DNA of 64,000 nucleotides from Trichaptum fuscoviolaceum (Eukaryota > Basidiomycota > Agaricomycetes > Hymenochaetales > Trichaptaceae). Of the stretch, positions 10,485 through 23,835 are shown one piece after another. Location of the stretch: the NCBI GenBank assembly GCA_910574455.1, contig CAJSYZ010000006.1:1838156-1902155 (forward strand). The letters run 5' to 3'. Position 1 is the stretch's first letter; each line of letters opens with the position of its first letter. The position numbers and the translations under genes were made by a program. The notes below the pieces were generated by a model. The model did no database searches, was not told where the DNA came from, and worked only from the letters and a program-made list of their open reading frames with translations.

Positions 10485-13400
10485 ATGGCGCAGGATCGCC
10501 GTGACCATGATCCCCCGCCTGGTCTACGTTCACCGCTTTACGGAACAGCGACATTTACTACACTTTCACATTCAACACATTCAAGATCAACCACACCAGT
10601 TCCTATGTCACCCTCAGCATATTCTTCCAGGCTTTCTTACCCACAATCAAGTCGATCTCGCTCAGGTACCTACTCTTCATATCGCATCGTGAATACTCTT
10701 TTACATTTACTCATACAGTGACACCAGGTGGCTCAGAGGATCGGGGCATGCGTCGACTGGTGCTTTCACCGACAGCTTCGTCATACGACTCGCGGAGGAA
10801 CAGCAGTGCATCTGATACTGGGGAGTCATATACGAATGAGGGGGACAACTCTTTTGATGACAGAGAGGAAGTAGAGGCAACACTTATTGCAGAACATGTT
10901 GACGATGAAGAAACGCCCCCGGAGGAGTGGTCTTCTGGGTATTCAAGCTCAGGGATCAGCAGCTCGTACGGAACGGGTTCGCAGACGACGCAGCCCTTGA
11001 ACTTCGATAGGGAGAGGCGAGTCTTAAGCATTATCTCAGAGCGTACGGAACAACAATCGATATCATCGGGTGCATCGGGAAGTCATGCAGGAGGAGGACT
11101 TTTCTCGACATTGCTCTCGCGTCCTTCAACTTTTCTATCGAACGCAGCTGCTAGCAGTGCGGAGGTTTTGCGACGCTCCTTGTATGGGCAGCCGAATTCT
11201 CCTCTTTCATACACCGAAGGTCTTTCGTCTCCCCGCTCTTCTGCCTCCAGTCTACCTCCAGTCCCTGCTATTCGTAGTGACTCGCGTCCTGCTACGCCTG
11301 ACCGTCTCTTTCGACCTGCCCCACCGACAGGCAGACGCGTCGGTGATTTGGTTGCTACTTTTGAATCAAATTTGGACTCCCCGAGTCTTCAAAGACCGCT
11401 TGGGCCTCGCAGCCCAAGTCCATATAGCACAAGCAGACCGAGTTCTCCCCTCAAAAGTGCATCACAGTCCGCGTATACTCATAGTCGTACAGCAACCGGA
11501 GTGGGACTGGGATTGTCATCGGGAACGACGACTCAGACATTGTCTTCACTACTGTCTCCCCCGCCAATGACTGGTACTGCTCCAACAGAGTTAACCCGAA
11601 GCCCTTTCAGCTCTGTCCGTAATATCGTTTCGGCATGGAAGGAGCGTACGCCCACCCGTGGTGGTGCATCAACGACTGCGTCCTCAACAGTTTCTGGGTC
11701 GCATATACCTTTCGGCATGGGGGAAAATATCTTTAGTCTACGAAGGCGAGGAGCCATTGCAGGTAGAGTCGGACAACGACCATCGAACGAACCGCCCCCT
11801 TACGAAGAGTTTGGTGGAAGCGGAAGCAACATAGCTGGGAATGGCAACGGTAATGGAGGCAGGCGAAGTCTAGAGAGGACCTCTAGTCGTCGTAGCGCTG
11901 CGACTGGACAGTCTGAGAGCGGGATTAGTTCTAACTGGGATTTGAGTGAGCTGAGTAGTTTGATTCGAGGCAACGAAGAGGTACGTTTCTATTTTAAACC
12001 CACATATCTTGAACTAATATTAACTGTTATGTACGCGTTTTCTGTCGCATGGAACCCCTCTCTTCATGGTCTTTCGTATCTTATTGGTCGCACTTGCTAT
12101 TGGTTTTGTTGAACGATGTGGTGAAACGGATTACCAGGCATTGCGATCCGGATATCTATGGTATCTTAACGTACACGCACCACCACCTTACCTTTGGCAA
12201 CGATGCCAAGCTATTCTCTACCCTTCCACGCTGGTTCTGACATGGTTAGCTCCTGGAGGTGGAAGAGGTGTGGTCACTCTTGACTTGATAAATTGCAATG
12301 AGATTCGAAGTGTACCGGCGCCTAGTCATCCGAGTGCCAGGGATGATGTCGGGACGATTGCTGCACGTTTACAGATGGACATGGCAAGAAGGGGAGAGCA
12401 GGACGTGGAATATGACTTAATGGACATGCTATATCCGTTCCAGTTGATTTACAGTGATGGGGTTGAACGATTGGGAACCGAAAGTGCCGCAGAGAGAGTT
12501 CGCTGGGTCGGCGCTATCTGGTGTGTATGTTCGTTGTATGCTAATGCCCATGAAACTGACTATTATCTCAGGGAGGCTATTGACAGGTCGTCCACTATTC
12601 CAGACCGGAGCGTGACGGGCTCTCCGACTGGGTCTATTCGTACCATTCGCTCTCTTCAGTCCAGCATTCGCTCTGGCTCTGAGAGTGGCTCAGGAGACGG
12701 GAGTGCATCTACGACGTTCGTTCCCAATCTCGATAACATTCCGGATCTTCCGGAAATACCAGACTTCGGGGACAGCTCAACTTTCACGCCGTCCTACACT
12801 CAAACCGAGTCACTTACTTCATTTGCACCAACTCGGGCCGGGGCTTATACTGCAACTGGTTCCCGGGGTCGCTCTACTGATGATGGTGCTATTTCTTCTC
12901 GCGGTTTCCTTCACCCGCTTGAGTCTAGAGGCATTGAAATCACTCCGAGTCGTACCGGAAGCCTAAGGAGAACATCCTCTTTGACGGACTTAGATGCCAG
13001 GTTTGCAAGCTTGATAGACTTCGGCGATAGCTCAGTACGCACTCGCGATGGCCTTTCGGCTCGGGGATCTATATCAAGGTTCAGCGCAAGATGGAGCGGA
13101 ACGAGATCAAGGGAAGGAAGTGAGATCGAATCATACACTTCCTCGGACGTAGGTGACAGTGTCAGCCAAGTAGGAGCTGTACGAAGGGTGCCTGCTTCTA
13201 CGTTCTACTCCTTGTCGAGTGGTTCGAGTAGTGCGAGTAGTAGCTTCCGAACAGCAACGTCTGTGCAACCGTTAATGGAGCCACCGTTACGCAGCCCGGT
13301 GTACTCTGAAGGTACAGAAATTGTTGCATCTACGCTCAGTCTTCGTAGGCCTGACTCTGCGTCGCTTTTGGGCGACTCGCACTCCGGATCTGCTATGTCA

Positions 13401-16400
13401 CCAGCTGACTTACTGTCCCCTACTACGCCAACCCGATCGGCAGCGAGCTCAGGTATCATATCGCCTCCACGGACCTCAAGAACAAGGACAATGTCTCCGA
13501 CTCAGTCTTACTCCAGTTACACCGGAACAACGCATCGCACACCTGAGTCCCTGTACACATCAACGTCAGGACTATCACGTCGGAGTGAAGTTAGGCGCCG
13601 TACACCGCGGACAAGCTCTCGCACGTACTCCAGTCCACGAACAGTCTCTAGTAGTGCTCGTAGCGGGACCGGCACTATTCCGAGTGAAAGCTCAGACAAA
13701 GAAAACGAGCCAGAGGAAACAGAGGATCAATCATCTAGGAAGACGCGTTCGGAAACCGCGGAAAGTGAGACTGGAGAAGTAGTTGAATCTAGCGATTGGA
13801 CCAGCCTGGATAGCCGAAGTTACACGACAACGAGCTATGATTATAGTCGTCTCCCCTCTACGAGAGAACCAACGGAGTCAGAACGATATACCGAATCAGA
13901 ACGATATTCAGAGTCAGAGCCTGCGGGCAGCGAGGGCGAAGACATATTCCACACACCAACACCCTCTTCACGTACCTCGAACTCGTATCACTCGGCACAA
14001 TCACCTCCAGGAACCCCTACGCCATCAATCCTTACCATCCCGACGGAATATGACACGGCAGAGATAGCTCCAAGTAGCACTGCTTTTGACACTGCTGAAA
14101 TCTGCCCATCTACACCCCCGTCAACAGAATATACGACAGCAGAGGTTTGTCCTTCAACACCTCCGTCCACGGGGTACACAACAGCAGAATTGTGTCCGTC
14201 ATCGCCGCCTTCGACCGATTACTTGACTGCAGAGTGTAGGTGTATACCTTCGGAGCCGAGTCTTCGAACAGAGATCTCTTCGCTCTCACCTACCCCAAGT
14301 ATATCGGAGTTACTGTCAGAAAAACATGTGGAGGATGTTGCCAGCCTTTATTCACCATCGGAAGTTCCAACTATCCCAAGCGTCATCGAAGAATCTGAGA
14401 TACCTCTGCCAGTGTCCGAAGATGAGTCATTGTTGGGTGATGAATCCGTTAGGGAATCGACTGCCAGTGAGCAAGCGCCTTCTACTCCCACCTCAGGCTC
14501 AGCAGTAGCATTATCGAGCTCGCTTCCGCCACCTTCGCCTATTGTTGATGCTCCCTCTCGGATGTCCTTGCTATCATCAGCTTCGGAGTCGACAATACCA
14601 CCTTCTCCTGTAGTTGAGTCTGCCTCTGGACCATCCTTGTTGCCAAGTATCGCCAGCTCGGTCACTGGCTCGGATGCACCTCAAAAAACTCCCTCTGAAA
14701 TGTCGTCGCTATCATCTATACCTAGGACGGCCTCCGAATCGGCAGCCCCACACTCGCCTTCTTCTGAGCCATCCTTGCTCACAACTATTCCCAGAACGGC
14801 CTCGGAGTCCGCAGTCCCACCTGCACCTCCGTCGGAATTGTCCTTATTATCAGGTGATCAAGTATCCAGTGCAGCCAAGTCTTCAGAGGGCGTACCTCCG
14901 TCCGAAATGTCCTTATTATCAAGTGGTCAAGCATCCAGTGCAGCCAGATCTGCAAAGGGCTTGGTATCTCCGCTTGACTCATCTCTACTTTCAAGCGTTT
15001 CGAGTGCAACTCCAGAGTCAGCATCAACCCTCACACCGACTTCCGAGTCCAGTGTGACTCCTATTCCGTCTACTCCAACCTTTGAAAGTCGTATTCCGTC
15101 TGAGTTGACCGCTTCTCCGTCTATCCGGCCCATTAGCCTGACCCTCCCATCTCTTCCGTCCTTCATTTCTTCGCCTACGTCACCATCGTCAGCGTCTTCA
15201 CTATCTGTGCATACTGAGTCGGATCGTACTCCAAAATCCAAGTCTATGTACGTCCCATCGCACACGAGCGCACCATCTGAACCGACTGTCTCCGAGTACG
15301 ACTCCTCAATTCTTGCTCCGTCCCCCTCAATGCAGTCACTACCGACTCCCGAGCCCGTCGATGTGAGCTTTGAAACATCTTTCTTTAGGCCAAGTGGGAG
15401 CGAGGTATTTTCAGAGCAAGAACATAGTCCTTTCTGGCCGAAAGGTCAGGAAGTCTCAGACAAGAGCACTGCTACCCCATCTTCTGTAAGCGATACGACG
15501 ATAAGTTTTGGCCGAACTGTTACTGTTACTCGTACACCCTCGACCATAAGTTCAGTATCAGTTGATTCCTATCGAAGCTCTATTCTATATCCAAAGTCCA
15601 TTTGGGAGGAAGAACTGTCGTCACCATCGACTGAGCCAACGCTTTTGTCTTCACGACCATCGACGCCGCGACCGGTAAGTTTAATAATGAAGTTCAAGTA
15701 CCATACTAACAAAGCATACAGGTTTCACCGCGAACCATTCCTATACCATCTTCTCCCACGCCAACACCAACGCTTTCCACTCCTGAAGGTACAGCGTCTG
15801 TGAGCATCAGTTCACCGCGCAGTGAAAGGCCCTCTATTCGCAGTTTAACAACTGTCCCGAGCGAAGAACCTCCCGAAGACCCTTTCGATAGGCTCTTTAA
15901 TCTCTTGGATGACCTTGATGCTAAACGCGAGGGGGAGAATCAAGATCTCAAGGACCACATTCGTGACTTGGAAGATGCTTTGAGAGACCTCGCCGATCAT
16001 ATCAAAAAGCCACCAGTGCCGGTGAAGGATCGCTCTGCAGGGGGATTGTCCCCAATCTCAGAAACTAGACCCTCTGGACCAAGGGCTATGTCTCTGACTC
16101 CTCCGCCCAGTAGACCTTCGCCTGACTATGCGCCATCCTCGCTGTCTGATATCATGTCTTATCTACCCTCAGCACATTCCGATGATGAGTTATTAGAGGA
16201 CTACATGAGCGAAGCGTCATATCCAGAGCTCCCGCGAAGTCCTACTTATCCCTCCGAGAGCTCGCCGCCGACTTCTCCGCCATCTTCATTTACTCCGTCA
16301 TCCCCTACCCCATCGACCATCACCGAAGCTACAGCTCGGCCCATAAGCGATCATGTTACTCCTGCGCTGGATGGATTAAGGGATTTGCTTGAAGATCTTC

Positions 16401-19400
16401 GGCGACAAGTCCAAGCTCTATGGGACGGCCAATTAGGCACTAATCGCATGTTGGACGATCTTGTTGACAGAAGACTTCCCGCCGATCGCAACCAAGAATT
16501 GAATGATAGACTTCGGAATATCGAGGACACTCTAGGCAATATTCTACATGATCTTGCACGAGGTGTACCTATTGAAGAAAGCGACCAGTCACCATCAGAG
16601 CTCAGTTCTGATACTGCTTCTGCCCTGCGGCGCTACATTGACCGCCTACGCGATGCTCGAGGTCGGGAGCCCCAACTTCACATGCCTACGCCAGTTCGTC
16701 CACCTACAACTTCCATTGACGCAGAGTGGCTTCGATTTTTATCAGAAGCTCCAACGGCCCCAGAGCAACCTGTTCAAGGACCGCCTCCACTTATCCCGTT
16801 GGTACGGAGGACTGCTCGCCCTCCAAGATCTGGAAGTGCTACACCGCCACCCATATCTATTCTTTCTCCTCCTCGACCGCTTACTGCGCCATTAGACCAG
16901 AGAGAACGGATACGTTATGATCATCTTCCGCGGCCACAGAGAGGAGGACGCCCACCCTGGACTGGTCCTCGCGTGGGGCAAGGAATTCGTCCTATCACTC
17001 CTATTTCTGAGATTAGTAGCTTTTACGATCCCGCTATTCCACCGCCTTCTAGATTAAGGAGGCCTGAAGATGATATCGATTTCCTGGATCGGCTAAGACG
17101 CCTCCGGGCGCAAAGGCGCGGAGGGGATGGATATTTCGACGCCCAAGGACAGGTCAGTCGGGTATGATCACATTATTCTTAAGATTACTTACCATTCTCT
17201 TGTAGCCCCCGGCCGAACCACTCACGGCGGAGGATAGACCTCCTCGTCCTCCTGAACGTGTTCATACAGCCCCTCCTGCTGGTCCGATCTCTGAAACGTT
17301 TTATCCTGGTGGTCGAAGAAGGCGGGAAGACCAGACCGTAAATACGATTTGCCAAACTTATTACAGTAATAATATTGACCTCGCGTAATAGCTTGCTGAT
17401 GCAGGTGCTCCTGGCGCTACAACCAGACCCTCCCCGGGCTTCGTACCACAGCAACCTGTCTTTGTTCCTGGTCAAGGTGGACAGGTGAGCTTAGCCATCT
17501 TTGTTCTCGAAATTTAAGTAACACATTGCCTTGAAGCTTCCGGGTGGAATTCCTCCTCCCTTCCCCGAAATGCTTGATCTGCTTCGAGTAAGAGATTAAT
17601 GGTATATTCGATGGTTCTCTGCTGACAATCATATTAGCAAAATCGTCTGGCTCAAACAGCTTCTATCGACCAGCAGCGTGAAATCATGCGATACATGCGC
17701 TCGTTAAACGATTGGCTTGGACGAGATGTTCGAGATCGTCAAAATGAAATGCAAGCTATCAGTGCTCGTGTCGATGCTCTGAGGGGTGATTTGGCTCGTA
17801 TGGGTGTAGTTGGAGGTGCGTCCCCCCCCCCCCAAGCAGTCTTTACTCACATTGACCGTTTTTTAAAGGTATGCCAGTGCCGCAGTTTCAGCAGCAAGGT
17901 CCGACTGGTCAGTTTCCATCACCATTACTGCACACAAATAACTAACCTAAACGAACGAAGGCCCAACCTATATAGTACCTCCTATGCAAGGAGTGCAGCC
18001 TGGTGTTGTTGTCCCTCCTATGCCTATGCCTGGGATGCCTCAGCCCCAATTCCAGTTTTCGCCGCCCTTGCCTTCAGGCTTTCAGAGAGGGGGCCCGGGC
18101 GTCATGCCGGGCGTTATACCCACTGAGTACAACCCTGCTGTGACACCTCCATTCATACCTCCCGGTGGTCCTCCCATAGGACCGGACGGTCGTGTCATAC
18201 CTAACTTCGACCGATACCAACAGTATCCTCAATCTGGAGGGCTGCCTGGACCTATGCCTGGACCTATGCCTGGCCCTGGAATGCAACCCGGCGAAAGACC
18301 TTTTATTCCTCCCCCGATGCAGCAAGGACAACCGATCATCATACAGCAAGCACCGCCAATGGGTTTGGGCCCGTCCATGATGAGTGGTGGCATCCCAGTT
18401 GATAGGAGTGAAGACAGCAGTTCTAGGAGCCCCACTCCGTCAACCATGTCCGATGAACCAGACGTCGTCCATCATGTCCATCATACAGCGCCGTCTGCGC
18501 AACCAATACCTCCCCCTGAAGTTGAGCGGTTGGGCGATCCCCGCATTCACGGTCCATTACATCCAAGTCTGGCACATAGTGGTGGAATCCCCGTGCAGCC
18601 GTCTATGATGGGAGGATCTCAGCAGCCACAAACAATCGTAGTCGGCCCGCAACCTCAAATGCAACCGTTTGCGCCTCAGCCGCCGACTCAGGTGATTATA
18701 TCTTCACCGCCTGTCCGAAGTGAGCGGTCGCACTCGCGCACTCCGCCGCAAACCATAATTCTCCCAGATCAGTCCAGGCGTCGTCCTTCTCGGTCCCGGT
18801 CCCGATCGCGATCATATTCTCGCTCTCCTCCCGATCGGGTCATTCTTATGCCACCACAGCAACAACAGTTCACACCGTCTCAGCCGCCGGTTGTAATGAT
18901 GCCCGACACGTCGCGTCACGGTCGCGGTCGTTCTCGATCCCGCTCTCGATCCCGCTCCCGATCCCGCTCTTCATCGCCACGGGTAGTTGTTGTCCCAAGT
19001 CAATCTCATCGCCCGCGTCGTTCTCGCTCGCGTTCTGGTTCTCGCTCTAGAGAACGGGAACCGCATGTCGTGGTGGTCCCTACTGAGAGGAGTAGGAGAA
19101 CGCCTCCTCATGTAGTCACTGAAGGAGACTACGGCAGCGGACGTTCACCGCCTCGCACTGTCTTCCTTCCGTCGCGGCGTAGTCCGTCCCCTCAGCAAGT
19201 TGTGATTCAGCAACCTGCAGAGCATCAGCAGCCGCCAGTCATCATACAACAACCACCTACCGGTTACGGTCCTTCACATGCTGGTGGTCCGCCAGTCGTA
19301 ATTCAGCAGCCAAGCGGATATGCACCTTCGCATGCAGAGAGACCCATTATATTCGAGGGCCAGCCGCCAACTGTTATCAGGCATCCTACTGGGCGCGAAT

Positions 19401-22400
19401 ATTCCGACCGATCCCGATCCCATTCTCCACACCATGCACCAAGCTACGTTCTCTCGCCTCGTTCAAGAAGGTGAGGAAGCCTTCTTTCTTAATTTGCATT
19501 GCTTACTCATTACCGTATACAGACCAGAAGCTGATGAAGGGCGCCATGTCCCTCACCGGCACCGAAGCCGGAGTCGTTCTCCTACTCCTACACGTATTCA
19601 ACTTCTGTCGCCGTCTCAGAGAGGCAGATCTCCACGCCGATCAGAATACGAAGGAGATAGACCATCGCGCTCTCGTTCACACGGAAGACCAACTCATGTG
19701 TATGTACCATCACATGCAAGAACGCCTAGCTCTCGCTTTCACGAGGTTCCCGAAGGTGCACCTTCAGTTTCCCACCTTTCCCACCGTAGCCGTAGTCCTC
19801 AATATGACGAGGAGGGTAGGCCGTATAGAACGCCTTTAGGAAGAAGTCCGCGGCTGGAAGAAGCTGGTAGACCGTACCATTCACCTCAGCATGGTCGTCC
19901 ACTCGAGGAAGGTGACAGGCCCGGTCGAACGCCGACACGACACGATTATCCCCTTGAAGATGCTGATAGGCTTGGTCGTACTCCACCGCATCGTACTTAT
20001 CCTAGAGAGGAAGCTGATGGATCTTACCAAACTCCTTCCCGGCATGATCATCCCCTCGAGGAAGCTGGCAGATCTGGCCGTACTCCCTCTCGTCGAACTG
20101 CGACTCGGATCTCTCGAAGTCCGTCTCCCACATATGAAGAGGAAGATGCAGGAGCCCCAAGGCCTGTCCGCGTTCACTCACGGCCGCCCACTATCATCCC
20201 AATGGGCTCACCAGCTCCTACAACTGTGTTAGTACGCCCTCCGCCATCAGGTCCGACTGCAGTGCCTACGTACCATGGCCCACAAACAGTGCGTCGAGAG
20301 GAATCGCCTCCACCTGTTGTAATTCGACGCTCCACTTCTCCCTCACCTATGCATGACTACGGTGGCCTGCCTCCTGAGAGGACGCCGGCTCCGAGTATTG
20401 TCCATCTACCCGAACCGTCTACTCCATACCCTCCGACTGCACATCCTACTGAGGCTAGGTATTCACCTCCTTTGAGTGCCAGAGATGAAGGCTATACTCC
20501 AGTTCCAGGCCCGTCGCACGGAAGGGTGCCTTCGACCTCTGTTCCCATACCTCCGCCCTCTCAGCTACCAGTTAGTCCGAGGACAGAATTAGAGTCTCAG
20601 CTTAGAGGTGCAAGGCCTGATGAACCTCTTGTTCCCTTTTTACCGTCCATTCGTCCCGCACCTACAGCATACGAACCGTCTGTAAGAACACCATTTCACC
20701 ACGAGCAGGCTCTTCCCGAGGAAGAAATTCCTTCCATCTCTCGAATGCCTCCAACTCCGCCGTTCGTCGCTGCGCCTTCGCCCCGAATAACCACCGGTCC
20801 ACCGCCACCTGCTCCATCCTCTGGTCCTGGAGACTTGACGCTCCTCGGAGATATCAATGAACGCGCGCAACGTTTAGAAGAACATGAGCAACGTCTGCTT
20901 GAACTTGAGCGTGCCGCTGAAGAAGCTGAGGAACGACGAGAGCAATACTTCCGTGCGCATGAGGATGAAAGAGAGCATATTTTCGAGGAACATGAAGAAC
21001 GACGAGATCAAGAAGCAGCCGCAAGACGAGACGAAATCTATGATCAACTGCTTGAAAGGCCTCCACTAACTGGTGTACCTCCTGGTCCAATCGAACCTCC
21101 GTTGGAAGGGACTGTCGGAGATGTGTCTGTTGAAAGGCCAGAAGGAGGTGAGGTAGAAGTTCCAGAAGGCGCTTCCTTTGTTTCAACAATTCCTATACCT
21201 GTACCCGCGCCCCCGGGTCCCCCTGTTGTTGCTACGCTAGACCCTGAGATGCAGGAGCAGATGGCTGGACTGATGGACATGATGAAGCAATGTATGGCAG
21301 AGTCTGCCGAAGCGAAGGCGGCGGCTGCTATGCGCCAGGAAGAGATTGAAGAAGCTGTAGCTCGAGCGAAGGAAGAATGTGATGAGCATCTGCGGTCGAA
21401 GGATGAAGAAATTGCTCGTGGCCGAGAGGAGCTCGCACGTGTCCTGGAGGACCTCAACCGAGCCCGCGAGGAACTCGAACTTGAAAAAGAACAGCGCCGT
21501 AACGAGGAGCTCGAACGGGTTGAAAGGGAAAGGCAAGACACACTTGAACGCGATGAGGCTGTACGCCAACAGTTGAGTGACATCACGACCCTGATTCATC
21601 AACAACGAGAGGAGATGGCCCAAAAGCGCGAGCTTATGGACCAGCGGTGGAATGAAAAACAAGGGCGCCGAGAAGAAAAGCAAGGAAGGCAAGACGAACT
21701 CATTCGACTCGTGCATGGCATCCTGCAAGATAGGGAGCAAGAACGAGCGGAGCGGGAGGCAGAACGTGAAGCGAATGCCGGTCGACCCAGTAAGTCGAGT
21801 TTGCTGCTATCTGATTCTCACTTTCTAATGACATTTTTTCAGCTATTGAGCAGGTTCTTGAGCTGTTGCGTGAGCAAGGCGAACGTATGCAAACATCTAT
21901 TGACAGTCTAGCAGAAGGTAAATTGCTTTTTTATGCGGTTCTTCAAACTCAAACTTATGTCAATTTATAGCCTGGAGAGCGGATAGCGCTAGACAGCATC
22001 AAGAGACGATTGAAGCAGTCCGCGCTACTGCCACAGAGATGGTGCCCTACAACCTTACGGGCTACCTTGACGAATTCAGCAGGGCTTTGGCAGGTGAAGT
22101 ACGTACACTCATAGGAGAGGTCGGGCGCCTCCATGAGCAAAAGAGAACGCTTCAGCAGTACGTTCAAATAAGCTCCTTCTCTACTTTGCGGGCTCGTTTG
22201 TCTAACGTCTTGTTATCCTGCGTAGCGCAATTGCGGAGCTCTTCCATATGCAAAGCCAGTATGGACCGGGTGGGCAGTTCGAGCCTGACTGGAACGCATC
22301 TCAAGGACCTTTGGCTCCGCCACCTCCTGGCCCGGAAATGCCGCCTCCTCCGCCTCCGGAGGAGCCACAGGCACCTCCGCCAGCGAGGCCCGCATGGCGC

Positions 22401-22706
22401 ACTGTGCAACAGCGTCAACCAAGAAGGCAGCGAACCCGTCGGGGCGATCAGCCACCTCCTGCTCCACCTCCCGATCACGAGCCTGCTCCCCAAGAAAGAC
22501 AGCAAAGCTGGGCAACATGGCAACGTGAGTTATTCATTTGTATCATATCTTCGAAATAGGGCACTAAAGTATCTTTTACTATAGCGAATCCGGCTTTCCA
22601 GCCAACCCCTCCCCCAGCCACTGCGAGCCCTCTTCTTGTACCACCCCAGGGACCGCAGGGATTGTTTGGCCCACGCTCGCCTCGCAACACTCAGCATTAT
22701 GGTTGA
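10485..22706 (+). CDS. Giant PH-domain, RS-rich, coiled-coil protein (function unknown)
   Basis: Sixteen exons close perfectly into 3770 codons: 10485-10665, 10719-11980, 12138-12520, 12572-15674, 15722-17152, 17206-17337, 17392-17484, 17537-17587, 17638-17815, 17869-17907, 17961-19470, 19523-21789, 21843-21917, 21971-22157, 22226-22524 and 22585-22706. Residues 1-480 are Ser-rich and disordered. A PH-like domain spans about 482-610 (SGYLWYLNV, ILYPSTLVLTWL, and C-terminal helix AERVRWVGAIW). A long Ser/Thr/Pro region with short repeats follows. Then come a Pro/Gly/Met stretch, an RS domain (about 2550-2660) and two Glu/Arg coiled coils (about 3227-3300 and 3363-3540). A Pro-rich tail ends NTQHYG. 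PH plus coiled coil suggests a membrane-cortex or polarity scaffold, but that is inference. The 157-base intron after 11980 is the weakest junction. I cannot name a homologue. Confidence 0.8.
14097..14231 (+). repeat. Three 45-bp coding repeats
   Basis: Three in-frame 15-residue units of the form E(I/V/L)CPSTPPSTxYTTA inside the large Ser-rich exon of the PH gene. Two more degenerate units precede them (DTAEIAPSS). The repeats differ at synonymous sites, so they are not very recent. Confidence 0.8.
18919..18972 (+). repeat. 12-bp tandem repeat encoding RSRS
   Basis: Repeats of a CGATCCCGCTCT-like unit that encode the Arg-Ser dipeptides of the RS domain in the PH gene. Similar but shorter runs lie at about 18790-18825 and 19014-19052. 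Confidence 0.7.
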
Positions 22707-23220
22707 AAATATTCTTTATCACTTATCGAATAACTTGTCATTCTTTCTTTTATTTCATCTCATCGTTTTCTTTGTTTTACATTCAAAATTGCTCAGCTGC
22801 GGTCAGCTGCCGGATGGATTAACATGCTGCTTTCCTTATTCTATCTGCTTTCCATATCCATGCATTTATGAACATCTCCTTCAATCTCTAGCTTTCTGCA
22901 AACTTGCATTGCTTCCAAACTCGCTTGTCTAATTTGCCACGATTGCGCTAACGACTTGTCTGCTGAATGTTCTTTGATCTTGTTGTCACGACTACTTACG
23001 ATGTATGATTCATGTTTTAATAAAATATATGACGAAAAACACAGACGCGTTGTTGAACCAGAATTTGAGGAGAATGTCGTATGAGAATTATCAGAACTAT
23101 CGAAGTAACCAACATAAAGCAGATGAAAGCATGTGCAAGAATAGTACATATATGTAACGCAGGTGGCTTGCCTGCGGGTTGGGAAACAAACACAGTGACA
23201 CTTCTGTCATTGTGCAAGAA
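22707..23220. other. Intergenic, convergent 3' ends
   Basis: AT-rich stretch between the end of the PH gene (plus) and the end of the next gene (minus). AATAAA-like signals are present (TTTAATAAAATATATG near 23018). No gene is seen. Confidence 0.5.
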
Positions 23221-23835
23221 TCACTGAGAGGGAGGGCTGCTCATGCTATGCACAGGCGTCGGTTGATGGATCACGATATCAGGGACTCTCGGTGGCGTCT
23301 TCTCCTCTTTTTCTCCAGCTTCTCTTACAGACTCCGTTACACCACCGTCTCTTTCCTTCGTGCCATCTCCACTTAATTCCTGGTCCTGTTGCTGGGTATT
23401 GCGTGCATCCCGCCCTCGTTCTTTCCTCCTCCTCTCCTCCGCTTTGCGTTCCGCCTTCTCGAAATCATCCTCATCGAATCCACTCTGGAAGCACGACCCG
23501 CAGCATCCTCGCGTCCCGCCGCATGGCGTGCGGTTCGCGTTGCTCCCGTAGGACTCTGAATAGTACCAGAGACGAGCGTCAGTTGAGCTCCTGACATGCC
23601 TGAGGTCCATACTGACTGAAGAAGCAGAAGCTCTGGAGGGCAGATGTGCACGCAAGCACTGAATGTGGCGAAGGTATGTGTCAGTTCGCTGTTCGCAGAG
23701 AGAAAGTTTGAGATTACACACAGCATGCCGCGCAGATATTCGAGTCGGCCGCTAGTACATCGCCCATCGCGTGATACAAAAAGTTGTCTGGTTCTTGGTT
23801 CGTCAAACGGTCAATCTGGTCAGCCACAGTGAATT
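23221..23835 (-). CDS. Small hypothetical protein with Cys-rich patch
   Basis: The 3' exon is the best supported part. It reads NRTPCGGTRGCCGSCFQSG, then an acidic/basic helix (FDEDDFEKAERKAEERRRK) and a Pro/Ser tail ending SPPSQ. An upstream segment on the same strand, about 23830-23725, has protein-like composition (ADQIDRLTNQEPDNFLYHAM and GDVLAADSNICAAC). It probably joins through an intron beginning GTGTGTAATC near 23723. The start codon lies upstream and was not identified. The Cys cluster could be palmitoylated or bind metal; I do not recognise the family. Confidence 0.4.

Noticed and set aside
12066..12137. Hydrophobic segment (FRILLVALAIGF) just before the PH domain, a possible membrane anchor
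   Set aside because: It lies inside the intron 11981-12137 in the model that closes all phases. No acceptor AG upstream of 12136 would include it.
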